This document shows positions 8,012 to 16,189 of a stretch of 64,000 bases of DNA, piece after piece (the stretch's first letter is position 1; each line of letters opens with the position of its first letter). The DNA is from Nocardiopsis potens DSM 45234 (GTDB lineage: Bacteria; Actinomycetota; Actinomycetes; Streptosporangiales; Streptosporangiaceae): contig NZ_ANBB01000025.1 in the NCBI RefSeq assembly GCF_000341105.1, positions 62,001-126,000 of the forward strand. Reading direction: 5' to 3'. Both the position numbers and the translations under genes were made by a program. The notes beneath the pieces were generated by a model that was not told where the DNA came from, ran no database searches, and saw nothing but the letters and a program-made list of their open reading frames with translations.

Positions 8012-9439
8012 ATGGTCGGCGAAAGACGGATCAGCGGCGTCCTACTGGCCCGGTTGGTCGGCGACAGCGCCCAGGGGCGCCCCTACTACCTCGCCGTGGC
8101 CAGGGCGATCAGCGGCCTCATCCTCGACGGCAGGGTGCCCACCCACACCCGGCTGCCCGCCGAGCGGGACCTGGCCACCGCCCTGCGGGTGAGCCGGAAC
8201 ACGGTGACCGCCGCCTACACCTGGCTCCGGGACAACGGCTACCTGGACAGCCGGCAGGGCGCCGGCAGCTGGACCGTGCTGCCGGAGCCGAGCGCGTCCC
8301 CCGGCGCGCCGTTCGTCCCGCAGGCGGAGCTCTACGACGTGGGCGTGGCCGCCTCCCCGGCGGTGGAGGGCCTGCAGGAGGCGGCCCGGTCGGCGGTCGA
8401 GCAGCTCCCCGCGCACGTCGGCAAGCTCGGCTACACCCCGCGCGGCCTGCCCGAGCTGCGGCACGCCATCGCCCGGCGCTACGTCGAGCGGGGCCTGCCC
8501 ACCACCCCCGACCAGATCTTCGTCACCAACGGCGCCCAGCACGCGGTCACCCTCCTGCTCGACCTGCTGCTGGAACCGGGCGACGCGATCCTGATGGAGA
8601 CCCCCACCTACCCGCACGCCCTGGAGAGCGCGCGCCGCCGGGAGGCGCGGATCCGCACCATCGGGGTCTCCTCCGACGGCTGGGACATGGAGTACGCGGC
8701 CGACGCCTTCCGCCGGGCCCGGCCCCGCGCCGCCTACCTGATCCCCGACTTCCAGAACCCCACCGGGGCGCTGATGGACGACGACGAGCGGGCCGCCCTG
8801 GTGGCCGAGGCGCGCCGGGCCGGCAGCTCGCTGATCATCGACGAGAGCGTCGCCGAGCTGGCCATCGACTCCGGAGACCAGCCCGCCCCGGTGGCCGCCT
8901 ACGACACCGACGGCCGGGTGTTCAGCGTCGGATCGGTCTCCAAGCTGCTCTGGGGCGGGCTGCGGCTGGGCTGGGTGCGCACCACCCCGCCCATGGTGGA
9001 GCGGCTGATGGCGATCCGGCAGCGGGTCGACATCAGCAGCCCGCTGCTGGACCAGCTCATCGTGACCCGGCTGCTCGCCGACGTCACCCGGATCCGCGCC
9101 GAGCGCAGCACCGGGCTGCGGCGGAGCCGGGACGCCCTCACCGCCCGGCTCCGCGAGCGCCTCCCCGACTGGCGGTTCACCACCCCCAGCGGCGGCCTGG
9201 TGCTCTGGGTGGCGCTGCCGCAGCCGGTCGCCGGAGCGCTCAGCGAGGCCGCCCACCGGCACGGCGTGCACCCCGGGCCGGGGCCGGTGTTCGGCACCGA
9301 GGGCACCCTGGAGCGCTACATCCGGCTCGCCTACACCCAGCCGCCGGAGGTCTTCGGGGAGGTGGTGGACCGGCTCGCCGACGCCTACGCCGAGGCGGTC
9401 GCGCTGCCCGCCCCGGTCCGCGGCGGGCTCTACCTCTGA
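8012..9439 (+). CDS. yczR: MocR-family transcription factor YczR (GntR HTH fused to aminotransferase fold)
   Basis: The 475-aa protein starts MVGERRISGVLLARLVGD. The N-terminal winged helix (about 15-85) contains the GntR motif TRLPAERDLATALRVSRNTVTAAYTWLRDNGYL. The rest is a fold-type I aminotransferase domain, with YTPRGLPELRHAIARRY, TNGAQHAV, DFQNPTGALM and SVSKLLWGGLRLGW; the lysine of SVSKLLW is the expected PLP-binding residue. It should sense a PLP-linked ligand and control the divergent yczE. The ribosome-binding site is weak (GAAAG). The in-frame region upstream overlaps yczE and was excluded. Confidence 0.9.
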   Translation: MVGERRISGVLLARLVGDSAQGRPYYLAVARAISGLILDGRVPTHTRLPAERDLATALRVSRNTVTAAYTWLRDNGYLDSRQGAGSWTVLPEPSASPGAPFVPQAELYDVGVAASPAVEGLQEAARSAVEQLPAHVGKLGYTPRGLPELRHAIARRYVERGLPTTPDQIFVTNGAQHAVTLLLDLLLEPGDAILMETPTYPHALESARRREARIRTIGVSSDGWDMEYAADAFRRARPRAAYLIPDFQNPTGALMDDDERAALVAEARRAGSSLIIDESVAELAIDSGDQPAPVAAYDTDGRVFSVGSVSKLLWGGLRLGWVRTTPPMVERLMAIRQRVDISSPLLDQLIVTRLLADVTRIRAERSTGLRRSRDALTARLRERLPDWRFTTPSGGLVLWVALPQPVAGALSEAAHRHGVHPGPGPVFGTEGTLERYIRLAYTQPPEVFGEVVDRLADAYAEAVALPAPVRGGLYL

Positions 9440-9516
9440 GCCCGCGGGCGGTCCCGGGGCGGGCCGGGTCGGGCTTGCCCGGCGGAACCGCCGCATGGTC
9501 CTATAAGCCGCACGGG

Positions 9517-9530
9517 GTGACCTGGGTCAC
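9517..9530. promoter_or_regulatory. CRP-like palindrome upstream of the acyl-CoA ligase
   Basis: GTGACC-TG-GGTCAC is a perfect palindrome of the form GTGA-N6-TCAC, matching the core of CRP-family operators. It lies 21 nt upstream of the ATG at 9552. A TATAAG hexamer at 9502-9507 may be the -10. Binding is inferred. Confidence 0.4.
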
Positions 9531-9551
9531 GACGAGCGGCTGGAGGGCTGC

Positions 9552-11423
9552 ATGCGGCAGAGGGACGTCCTGGCGGAGCGCGCCGATGTGGAAGCGGAGA
9601 TCGCGGGCCAGACCCTGGTGGACTGGTTCCGCAGGACCGAGGAGGAGGCGGGCGACGCCCCGGCCCTCTCCGACCGGGCCGGCGACGGCCCGGACGCCGG
9701 ATGGACCACCCTGACCTGGTCGGAGTACCGCCGGGCCGCCCTGGACGCCGCGGCCGCGCTGGTGCACACCGGGCTGCGCCCCGGCGAAGTGGTCGCCCTG
9801 ATGCTGCCGAACCGCTCCGAGCACCTCATCGCCGACTCCGGCGCGGTGCACGCCGGCGGGGTCCCGCTCACCGTCTACGCCACCTTCGCCCCCGAGCAGG
9901 TCGCCTTCGTCGCCGCCGACTGCGGGGCGCGGGTCGCGGTGCTGCAGGGCGCCGAGGAGCTGAAGCGCTGGAGCCTCGCCCTGGACCGGCTCCCGGAGCT
10001 GCACACCGTGGTCCTGCTCGACCCCGGCGCGGTCCCCGCCGACGCCCCGTCGGGCCGCCGCTACGTCTCCTGGGCCGACTTCACCGCCGAGGGCGCCCGG
10101 CTGCGCGCCGCCGACCCGGCCCCGGTCGAGAAGCGGATGGCCGCCGTCCGCCCCGAGGACAACGCCACACTGCTCTACACCTCGGGCACCACCGGGAACC
10201 CCAAGGGCGTCTACGAGACCCACCACCAGGTGCTGTTCCAGTGCACCATCTCGCTGCGCGCCAACCGGACCCCCGAGCGGGCCGCCGCCCTGTCCTACCT
10301 GCCGATGGCGCACATCGCCGAGCGGGTGCTCAGCGCCTACCTCCCGCTGCGCATCGCCGGCCACCTCTACTTCTGCCCCGACCTCTCCCGGCTCGGCGAA
10401 TACCTCCGGCTGGTCCGCCCGCACGGGCTGTTCGGCGTCCCCCGGGTGTGGGAGAAGCTCCAGGCCGGGCTGACCGCGGCGCTGTCCGCCGCCCCCCAGG
10501 AGCAGCGCACCGCCATCGAGGCGGCCGCCGAGGTCGCCCGGGACTACTTCGAGCAGGGCCAGTACGGCAGGGAGCGCGAGCCCGGGCTGGCCGAGCGGTT
10601 CGCCCGCGCCGACGCCGAGGTGCTGGCCCCGATCCGGGCGCTGATCGGCCTGGACCGCGCGGTCTACTGCCTCACCGCGGCCGCGCCGGTGCCCGAGGAG
10701 ACGGTGCGCTTCTTCAGCGGCCTGGGGGTGCTCGTCCGCGACCTGTACGGGATGACGGAGAACTGCGGCGCGGTCACCATGAACCGGCCGGAGGCCTACC
10801 GGTTCGGCAGCGTCGGCCCGGCCTCCGACGGCATGGAGCTGCGCATCGCCGAGGACGGCGAGATCCTGGTGCGCGGCCCGATCAACACCTCCGGCTACCT
10901 GGGGAGGCCCGAGGAGTCGGCCGCGCTCGTCGACGCCGACGGCTGGCTGCGCACCGGCGACATCGGCAGCCTCGACGAGGACGGCTTCCTCTACGTGGTG
11001 GACCGCAAGAAGGAGATCATCATCACCGCCGGCGGGGAGAACATCGCCCCGGCGGCGATCGAGGGCAGGCTCAAGGAGCACCCGCTCATCGGCCAGGCGC
11101 TGGCCTACGGCGACCGGCGCCCGTTCCCGGTCGCCCTGCTCACCCTGGACGGCGAGGCCGCGCCGGCCTGGGCCGCCGCCAACGGCCTGGACGGCATGGG
11201 CCTGGCCGAACTGGCCGAGCACCCCGAGGTCCGGGACGAGGTGGCCCGCGCGGTGCAGGCCGCCAACACCGGCCTGGCCCGCGTCCAGCAGGTCAAGCGC
11301 TGGCGCCTGCTGCCGGGGGAGTGGAGCGTGGAGAGCGAGGAGCTCACCCCCTCGCTCAAGCTCAAGCGCAGGATCATCCACCGCAAGTACGCCGACGAGA
11401 TCGACGCCCTCTACCAGGAGTAG
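9552..11423 (+). CDS. long-chain fatty-acid--CoA ligase (AMP-forming)
   Basis: The 623-aa protein starts 4 nt after a GGAGGG ribosome-binding site. It belongs to the adenylate-forming superfamily, long-chain acyl-CoA synthetase type (FadD15-like). The motifs are LLYTSGTTGNPKGV (about 206-220, P-loop-like), YLPMAHIAER, YGMTEN (about 398), GWLRTGDIG (about 463) and DRKKEIIITAGGENI (about 483-497), with a C-terminal catalytic lysine in LKLKRR. It activates fatty acids with ATP and CoA in the cytosol for beta-oxidation or lipid synthesis. It is convergent with the hydrolase gene, with a hairpin between, and a CRP-like palindrome precedes it. Confidence 0.92.
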   Translation: MRQRDVLAERADVEAEIAGQTLVDWFRRTEEEAGDAPALSDRAGDGPDAGWTTLTWSEYRRAALDAAAALVHTGLRPGEVVALMLPNRSEHLIADSGAVHAGGVPLTVYATFAPEQVAFVAADCGARVAVLQGAEELKRWSLALDRLPELHTVVLLDPGAVPADAPSGRRYVSWADFTAEGARLRAADPAPVEKRMAAVRPEDNATLLYTSGTTGNPKGVYETHHQVLFQCTISLRANRTPERAAALSYLPMAHIAERVLSAYLPLRIAGHLYFCPDLSRLGEYLRLVRPHGLFGVPRVWEKLQAGLTAALSAAPQEQRTAIEAAAEVARDYFEQGQYGREREPGLAERFARADAEVLAPIRALIGLDRAVYCLTAAAPVPEETVRFFSGLGVLVRDLYGMTENCGAVTMNRPEAYRFGSVGPASDGMELRIAEDGEILVRGPINTSGYLGRPEESAALVDADGWLRTGDIGSLDEDGFLYVVDRKKEIIITAGGENIAPAAIEGRLKEHPLIGQALAYGDRRPFPVALLTLDGEAAPAWAAANGLDGMGLAELAEHPEVRDEVARAVQAANTGLARVQQVKRWRLLPGEWSVESEELTPSLKLKRRIIHRKYADEIDALYQE

Positions 11424-11472
11424 CCCGCCCCGCAAGGCGCGCCCCCGCACCCCGCCCCGGCGCGAACGAGAA

Positions 11473-11507
11473 GCCGCCGGCCCCGCCGCCTCGGGCGCGC
11501 CGGCGGC
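11473..11507. terminator. bidirectional hairpin between convergent genes
   Basis: A 9-bp inverted repeat (GCCGCCGGC / GCCGGCGGC) lies between the ligase stop at 11423 and the hydrolase stop at 11512. Confidence 0.6.
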
Positions 11508-11511
11508 CGGG

Positions 11512-12336
11512 TCAGGGGGCGGTGAACCGGGAGGCGAAGCGGACCACCTCGCCCAGCGGCACCTCCTTGTCGGTCTCGTTGAACACCTCGTGCCGGGCGC
11601 CGGGCAGGATGCGGGCGGTGACGTCGTCCCCGGCCAGGGAGAGGACGCCCTCGGTGGTGCCGTCCAGCGGCACCAGGGAGTCGTCGGAGCCGTGCACCCA
11701 CAGCAGCGGCAGCGCCCCGATGCTCCCGGCCGCGGTGATCCGCTTCAGCTCGGTCTCGATGGCCTGCAGGGTCGGCCGCTTGAACGGGCCGTGCCAGACG
11801 AGCTCGTCGGCGGCGTAGGCCTCGCCCACGGCAGGGTCCCGGGAGAGCGTGGCCGGGTCGATCGGGGTGTCCGGGATCTCCTCGAAGGAGAGCAGGTGCG
11901 GCACGATGTCCCAGCGGCCCAGCACCGGGCCGGACAGCGCCAGGCCGGCGAGCTCGCCGGGGTGGGTCTGGGCGTAGCGGGCGGCGATCAGGCCGCCCAT
12001 GGAGTGGCCGACCAGCACCAGCGGGATGGAGCGGTAGGCGGTGCGCGCCTGGGCGACCAGGCGGTGCACGTCCTCCACCACCCCGGCGAAGTCCTCGATG
12101 AGCACCCGCTCGCCCGCGGAGCGCCCGTGCCCGCGGTGGTCCAGGCCGTACACGGCGGCGCCCTGCGCGCACAGGTGCGCCGCGACGTGCTCGTAGCGCC
12201 CGATGTGCTCGCCGTAGCCGTGCACCAGCACCGCCAGCCAGGTCGGCTCCGCCCCCTGGGCGGCCCACGCCCGCGCGTGCAGCCGCTGCGAGCCGCCCGG
12301 GCCGCCGGGCAGTCCCCATTCGCGTGTACCGATCAT
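11512..12336 (-). CDS. alpha/beta hydrolase (monoacylglycerol lipase type)
   Basis: The 274-aa protein starts at the ATG (12336) placed 6 nt after AAGGAG; an in-frame GTG 6 nt upstream overlaps that site. The Hydrolase_4 fold carries the oxyanion motif HGYGEH (39-44), DHRGHGRS and the nucleophile elbow GHSMGG with S112. The acid is probably in HGSDDSLVP and the histidine in ARHEVFNE. No signal peptide was seen. The family hydrolyses monoacylglycerols or lysophospholipids. The neighbouring acyl-CoA ligase could use released fatty acids, although the two genes are convergent, not co-transcribed. Confidence 0.85.
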   Translation of the reverse strand: MIGTREWGLPGGPGGSQRLHARAWAAQGAEPTWLAVLVHGYGEHIGRYEHVAAHLCAQGAAVYGLDHRGHGRSAGERVLIEDFAGVVEDVHRLVAQARTAYRSIPLVLVGHSMGGLIAARYAQTHPGELAGLALSGPVLGRWDIVPHLLSFEEIPDTPIDPATLSRDPAVGEAYAADELVWHGPFKRPTLQAIETELKRITAAGSIGALPLLWVHGSDDSLVPLDGTTEGVLSLAGDDVTARILPGARHEVFNETDKEVPLGEVVRFASRFTAP

Positions 12337-12749
12337 GCGCACTCCTTCGGGTCGAGGTGTCCGAAGGTAGTGTGCTGCGCCCGGCGGTGCGGACGGAAGG
12401 GGCGCCGCGCGGCCTGTGGACGATCACCTGTGGACGCCCGCCTGCGGGCGGCCGGGCCGCCCGCGGGGGCGGAGCGGGGCCTGTGCCGCATGTGGCTTCG
12501 GCCGAAACCTGCGCCGCGCGGGAGGGGCCGCTTTGTTCCGGATGACGGAGAACGCCCCGCGGAGGCCGGGAAGGAAGGTTCCCCGCCGGGCCGGACGCGG
12601 AGCCGCCATGCCGGAATGGGGGCGGCGTCTCTTAGGGTGGGGTGTGTCGGGAACCACATGGCGGCGCGGTCCCGCCCCGCACGGCGGGAGCGGACCGCAG
12701 CGGGCGGCCCCCCGGCCGGCCCCCGCGGACGGAAAGGGAGGTGACGCCC
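12337..12749. other. divergent intergenic region upstream of hydrolase and moaA
   Basis: No gene was seen in these 413 bp. The left end must carry the hydrolase promoter and the right end the moaA promoter. Two TGTGGACG motifs are listed separately. No riboswitch-like fold could be recognised by eye. Confidence 0.5.
12415..12437 (-). repeat. pair of DnaA-box-like motifs
   Basis: TGTGGACGA (12415-12423) and TGTGGACGC (12429-12437) are spaced 14 nt apart. Their complements (TCGTCCACA, GCGTCCACA) differ from the actinobacterial DnaA box TTGTCCACA by one and two bases. A similar array of four lies at 55731-55783. Function is inferred only. Confidence 0.35.
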
Positions 12750-13739
12750 GTGCTGGCTGATTCCTACGGGAGAGTGGCCACCGACCTGAGGGTCTCCCTC
12801 ACCGACAAATGCAACCTGCGCTGCACGTACTGCATGCCCCCGGAGGGGCTGGAGTGGCTGCCCAAACCGGAGCTGCTCACCGATGACGAGCTGAACCGGC
12901 TGATCCGCATCGGCGTCACGATGCTGGGGATCACCGAGGTCCGGTTCACCGGCGGCGAGCCGCTGCTCCGCCGCGGCCTGCCCGGCATCGTCGCCTCGGC
13001 GGCGGCCCTGGAGCCCCGCCCCAGGACCGCGCTGACCACCAACGGCATCGGCCTGGCCCGGACGGCCCCGGCGCTCGCCGAGGCCGGCCTGGACCGGGTC
13101 AACGTCTCGCTCGACACGCTCCGCCACGACGTCTTCGAGAAGCTCGCCCGGCGGCGCCGGCTGGACGACGTGCTGGCCGGCCTGGCCGGGGCGGCCGAGG
13201 CCGGCCTCACCCCGGTCAAGGTCAACGCGGTGCTGATGCGCGGCGTCAACGACGACGAAGCCCCGGCCCTGCTCCGCTACTGCCTGGAGCACGGCTACCG
13301 GCTGCGGTTCATCGAGCAGATGCCGCTGGACGCCCAGCACGGGTGGCGGCGCGACACCATGATCACCGCCGACGAGATCCTGGACCGGCTCTCCGCCGAG
13401 TTCGACCTCGCCCCCGCCGACGCCGCGACCCGCGGCAGCGCGCCGGCCGAGCTGTTCCACGTCGACGGCGGACCGGAGACGGTGGGCGTGATCGGCTCGG
13501 TGACCCGCCCGTTCTGCGGGGCCTGCGACCGGGTCCGGCTCACCGCCGACGGACAGATCCGCAACTGCCTGTTCGCCCGAGAGGAGTCCGACCTGCGGCC
13601 GCTGCTGCGCGGCGGCGGCACCGACGCCGAGATCGCCGAGCGGTGGCGCGCGGCGGTGGCCTCCAAGCGGCCCGGCCACGGCATCGACGACCCCAGCTTC
13701 CTGCAGCCGGCCCGCCCGATGTCGGCCATCGGCGGCTGA
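12750..13739 (+). CDS. moaA: GTP 3',8-cyclase MoaA (molybdenum cofactor biosynthesis)
   Basis: The 329-aa radical-SAM enzyme starts at a GTG placed 5 nt after a strong GGAGGTGA; an earlier in-frame GTG overlaps that site. The N-terminal 4Fe-4S cluster is bound by CNLRCTYC (C21, C25, C28). The second, GTP-binding cluster is bound by C256, C259 and C273 in FCGACDRV...RNC. It has the GG C-terminus typical of MoaA. The enzyme makes 3',8-cyclo-GTP, which MoaC converts to cPMP. No other moa genes are adjacent. An imperfect GC hairpin follows the stop. Confidence 0.95.
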   Translation: MLADSYGRVATDLRVSLTDKCNLRCTYCMPPEGLEWLPKPELLTDDELNRLIRIGVTMLGITEVRFTGGEPLLRRGLPGIVASAAALEPRPRTALTTNGIGLARTAPALAEAGLDRVNVSLDTLRHDVFEKLARRRRLDDVLAGLAGAAEAGLTPVKVNAVLMRGVNDDEAPALLRYCLEHGYRLRFIEQMPLDAQHGWRRDTMITADEILDRLSAEFDLAPADAATRGSAPAELFHVDGGPETVGVIGSVTRPFCGACDRVRLTADGQIRNCLFAREESDLRPLLRGGGTDAEIAERWRAAVASKRPGHGIDDPSFLQPARPMSAIGG

Positions 13740-13756
13740 GCGGACCGCCTCGGAAG

Positions 13757-13800
13757 AGCCCCGCCCGCCGGGAAAACCTGTTGCCGGGGGCGGCGGGGTT
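13757..13800 (+). terminator. imperfect GC hairpin after moaA
   Basis: AGCCCCGCCCGCCGG and the near-complementary CCGGGGGCGGCGGGGTT flank a loop of about 12 nt, 18 nt after the moaA stop. Confidence 0.5.
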
Positions 13801-13872
13801 CTGGCGTCATGGTGGGGCGCGGCGGCGGGGGCGCCGCGCCCCATCGAAGAACGACCGAGAAGGTGATCAGTC

Positions 13873-15060
13873 ATGTCGTACACCGAGGTGCCGGGGGCTC
13901 GGGTGCCCATCCGCATGTGGGCCGACCCCGACGGGGTGGAGGCGGCCGCGATGGACCAGCTCCGCAACGTCACCCGGCTCCCGTGGGTGCACGGCCTGGC
14001 GGTCATGCCCGACGTGCACTACGGCAAGGGCGCCACGGTCGGCTCGGTGATCGCGATGCGCGACGCGGTGTCGCCGGCCGCGGTCGGGGTGGACATCGGC
14101 TGCGGGATGACCGCGGTCAAGACCTCGCTGACCGCCGAGGACCTCCCCGACGACCTGCACCGCCTCCGCTCGGACCTGGAGGCGGCCGTCCCGGTCGGCT
14201 TCCACATGCACAAGGCGCCGGTGAACGTCCAGCGCATCCACGGGCTCAAGACGGCCGACTGGGGCCGGTTCTGGGAGCACTTCGACGCCCTGGCCCCCGC
14301 CGTGCACCGCCGGCGCGACCGCGCCGAGAAGCAGATGGGCACCCTGGGCGGCGGCAACCACTTCCTCGAGGTGTGCCTGGACGACGAAGGCGCGGTCTGG
14401 CTGGTGCTCCACTCCGGCTCGCGCAACATCGGTAAGGAGCTGGCCGAGCACCACATCGACAAGGCCCGCGGGCTGCCGCACAACCAGGACCTGCCCGACC
14501 GCGACCTGGCGGTGTTCGTCTCCGGGACCCCGGAGATGGACGCCTACCGCCGCGACCTGTTCTGGGCCCAGGACTACGCGCGCCGCAACCGCGACGTGAT
14601 GATGGGCCTGGCCTGCGGCGTGGTGCGCAAGTCGTTCCCGGGGACGCGGTTCGCGCAGTGGATCTCCTGCCACCACAACTACGTGGCCGAGGAGCGCTAC
14701 GACGGGGTGGACGTGCTGGTCACCCGGAAGGGGGCGATCCGCGCCGGCAAGGGCGACTACGGGATCATCCCGGGCAGCATGGCGACCGGCACCTACATCG
14801 TGCGCGGCCTGGGCAACCCGGACTCGTTCAACTCCGCCTCGCACGGCGCGGGCCGCCGGATGAGCCGGAACAAGGCCCGCAAGACCTTCACCGAGGCCGA
14901 CCTGGCCGAGCAGACCGCGGGCGTGGAGTGCCGCAAGGACGCCGGCGTGGTGGACGAGATCCCCGCCGCCTACAAGGACATCAAGGAAGTGGTCTCGGCC
15001 CAGACCGACCTCGTCGAGGTGGTGGCCCACCTCCGCCAGGTGGTCTGCGTCAAGGGCTGA
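13873..15060 (+). CDS. rtcB: RtcB-family RNA-splicing ligase
   Basis: The 395-aa protein starts after GAGAAGGTGA. Family signatures are visible: the metal-binding VDIGCGM (D74, C77), MPDVHYGKGATVGSV, LGGGNHFLEV, LHSGSRNIG and SHGAGRRMSR, where H324 is the residue expected to be guanylylated. RtcB joins 2',3'-cyclic phosphate or 3'-phosphate RNA ends to 5'-OH ends with GTP and Mn. At 395 aa it is of the shorter bacterial type (E. coli RtcB is about 408). No archease, RtcA or RtcR gene is adjacent. It ends at a remarkable perfect palindrome. Confidence 0.93.
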   Translation: MSYTEVPGARVPIRMWADPDGVEAAAMDQLRNVTRLPWVHGLAVMPDVHYGKGATVGSVIAMRDAVSPAAVGVDIGCGMTAVKTSLTAEDLPDDLHRLRSDLEAAVPVGFHMHKAPVNVQRIHGLKTADWGRFWEHFDALAPAVHRRRDRAEKQMGTLGGGNHFLEVCLDDEGAVWLVLHSGSRNIGKELAEHHIDKARGLPHNQDLPDRDLAVFVSGTPEMDAYRRDLFWAQDYARRNRDVMMGLACGVVRKSFPGTRFAQWISCHHNYVAEERYDGVDVLVTRKGAIRAGKGDYGIIPGSMATGTYIVRGLGNPDSFNSASHGAGRRMSRNKARKTFTEADLAEQTAGVECRKDAGVVDEIPAAYKDIKEVVSAQTDLVEVVAHLRQVVCVKG

Positions 15061-15155
15061 GCCCGGGACCACCGCCCCGGGGGGCCACGGACGCGGAGGC
15101 GGGCGAGGACGGCGCCCGCCTCCGCCGTTCCCCGCGCCGCGATGAGCCCCCAGGG

Positions 15156-15219
15156 CGATGATCTTGGCGTTGCGGCCCTGTCAGAGCGCTCTGACAGGGC
15201 CGCAACGCCAAGATCATCG
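15156..15219. terminator. 32-bp perfect, loopless palindrome between convergent genes
   Basis: Arms 15156-15187 and 15188-15219 are exactly complementary, beginning CGATGATCTTGGCGTTGCGG and meeting at GAGC/GCTC. It separates rtcB (+) from the unknown gene ending at 15232 (-), so bidirectional termination is plausible. One arm recurs with substitutions at 45918-45952, and its first half recurs at 2632, so it is also a member of a dispersed repeat family. Confidence 0.75.
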
Positions 15220-15231
15220 GGGAGCGGACGT

Positions 15232-15759
15232 CTAGCCGGGGGGCTTCGCGAGTTCGGCGAGTTTGCCGAGAACCATGCCGCACAGCGCCTTTCCGGTGGC
15301 TTCGAGGGTTCCCTGGTCGGTGTAGGCGTGGCTCCATTCCTCCTTGGCGTCGTTCGGAAGGCGGTTGATCTTCCCGAAGGTGTATCCGTCGCCGCAGCGG
15401 AGCGAGGCCTCGGTGAGCAGGTAGCGCTCGCTTCCGAGCCGGTCCGTTCCGCTCCACAGCTTCACTTTCCCGCTCTTGCTCAGTTCCGCGATTTTCATGC
15501 AGGTGTTCGAGAACCGCTCCGCCCACCTGGGGTGGAAGGCCGCCTGCTTCGGGCGGGTCGTCCAGAGCAGGTAGGACATCATGGAAAAGTTCTTGGGGAC
15601 GTCCTTTCCGCCGGGAGCGATGTCGGCGAGTGCGTAGGCGGCGCCTGCGCCGGTCTCGCCGTATCGGAGGGCGATCTTGTAGTCGGAGATGTAGCGCGCG
15701 ATTTCGGCGAACTCGGCCTCGTCGCCGATTTCCGGTGGGGCGATACGGGTTTCCTGCAC
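15232..15759 (-). CDS. uncharacterised 175-aa protein divergent from the large operon
   Basis: It starts at a GTG after AGGAG with 6-nt spacing (VQETRIAPPEIGDEAEF). The sequence looks globular and soluble: IARYISDYKIALRYGETG, MMSYLLWTTRPKQAAFHPRWAERF, then LTEASLRCGDGYTFGKINRLP and an Ala/Leu-rich C-terminal helix (GKALCGMVLGKLAELAKPPG). It has two cysteines and no signal peptide. I do not recognise the family. Its divergent position suggests a link to the 16190-27158 operon, such as regulation or an accessory role, but nothing in it looks like a DNA-binding motif. Coding is supported by the ribosome-binding site and balanced composition. Confidence 0.65.
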   Translation of the reverse strand: MQETRIAPPEIGDEAEFAEIARYISDYKIALRYGETGAGAAYALADIAPGGKDVPKNFSMMSYLLWTTRPKQAAFHPRWAERFSNTCMKIAELSKSGKVKLWSGTDRLGSERYLLTEASLRCGDGYTFGKINRLPNDAKEEWSHAYTDQGTLEATGKALCGMVLGKLAELAKPPG

Positions 15760-16189
15760 GGACGTCTCCTCGTTTTCTCCGTTCGCGGTGCGCCTTCGGC
15801 GGGGGAGGGGCGGTGGGGATGGGCTCCCCGATGGTCGCATGTGCGGCGAGATGGTGGAAGGGGGTGGGGCGGGCGGTGCCGGCCGTCCCGAATATCTCAT
15901 CCATGAAAATGGGGAAAGGTCGGTGGCCGAAACCCACGGGGACATTGCTGAATGTAGTGCATAGTGGACAAGGAGGACCTTCGGTGTGAAGGGGGCGAGT
16001 TTTTCCTCCCTCTTTACCCGGCGCCTTCGGCGGTTTACGGTCGATCCCGTGCCGGCGGTCCTTTCCTGCGGTCGAAATTCCGTGCGGGCGGTCGGCGGTG
16101 TGGTCGTGGAAAAGGCACGATGAAAAAACCAGCGATTCGGCGCGGCCCCTCCTCGGCCACGGGAAGCGGGTCCGGCGTGCGGGGCCATC
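15760..16189. other. divergent intergenic region upstream of the four-gene operon
   Basis: This 430-bp region has noticeably lower GC than its surroundings. Segments such as 15893-15975 (AATATCTCATCCATGAAAAT and following) and 16110-16140 are AT-rich, which is where promoters for the two divergent units should lie. No tRNA, hairpin terminator or conserved open frame was seen. Confidence 0.45.

Noticed and set aside
12337-12749. Molybdenum-cofactor riboswitch before moaA
   Set aside because: No conserved Moco riboswitch features could be recognised by eye. A covariance-model search would be needed to decide.
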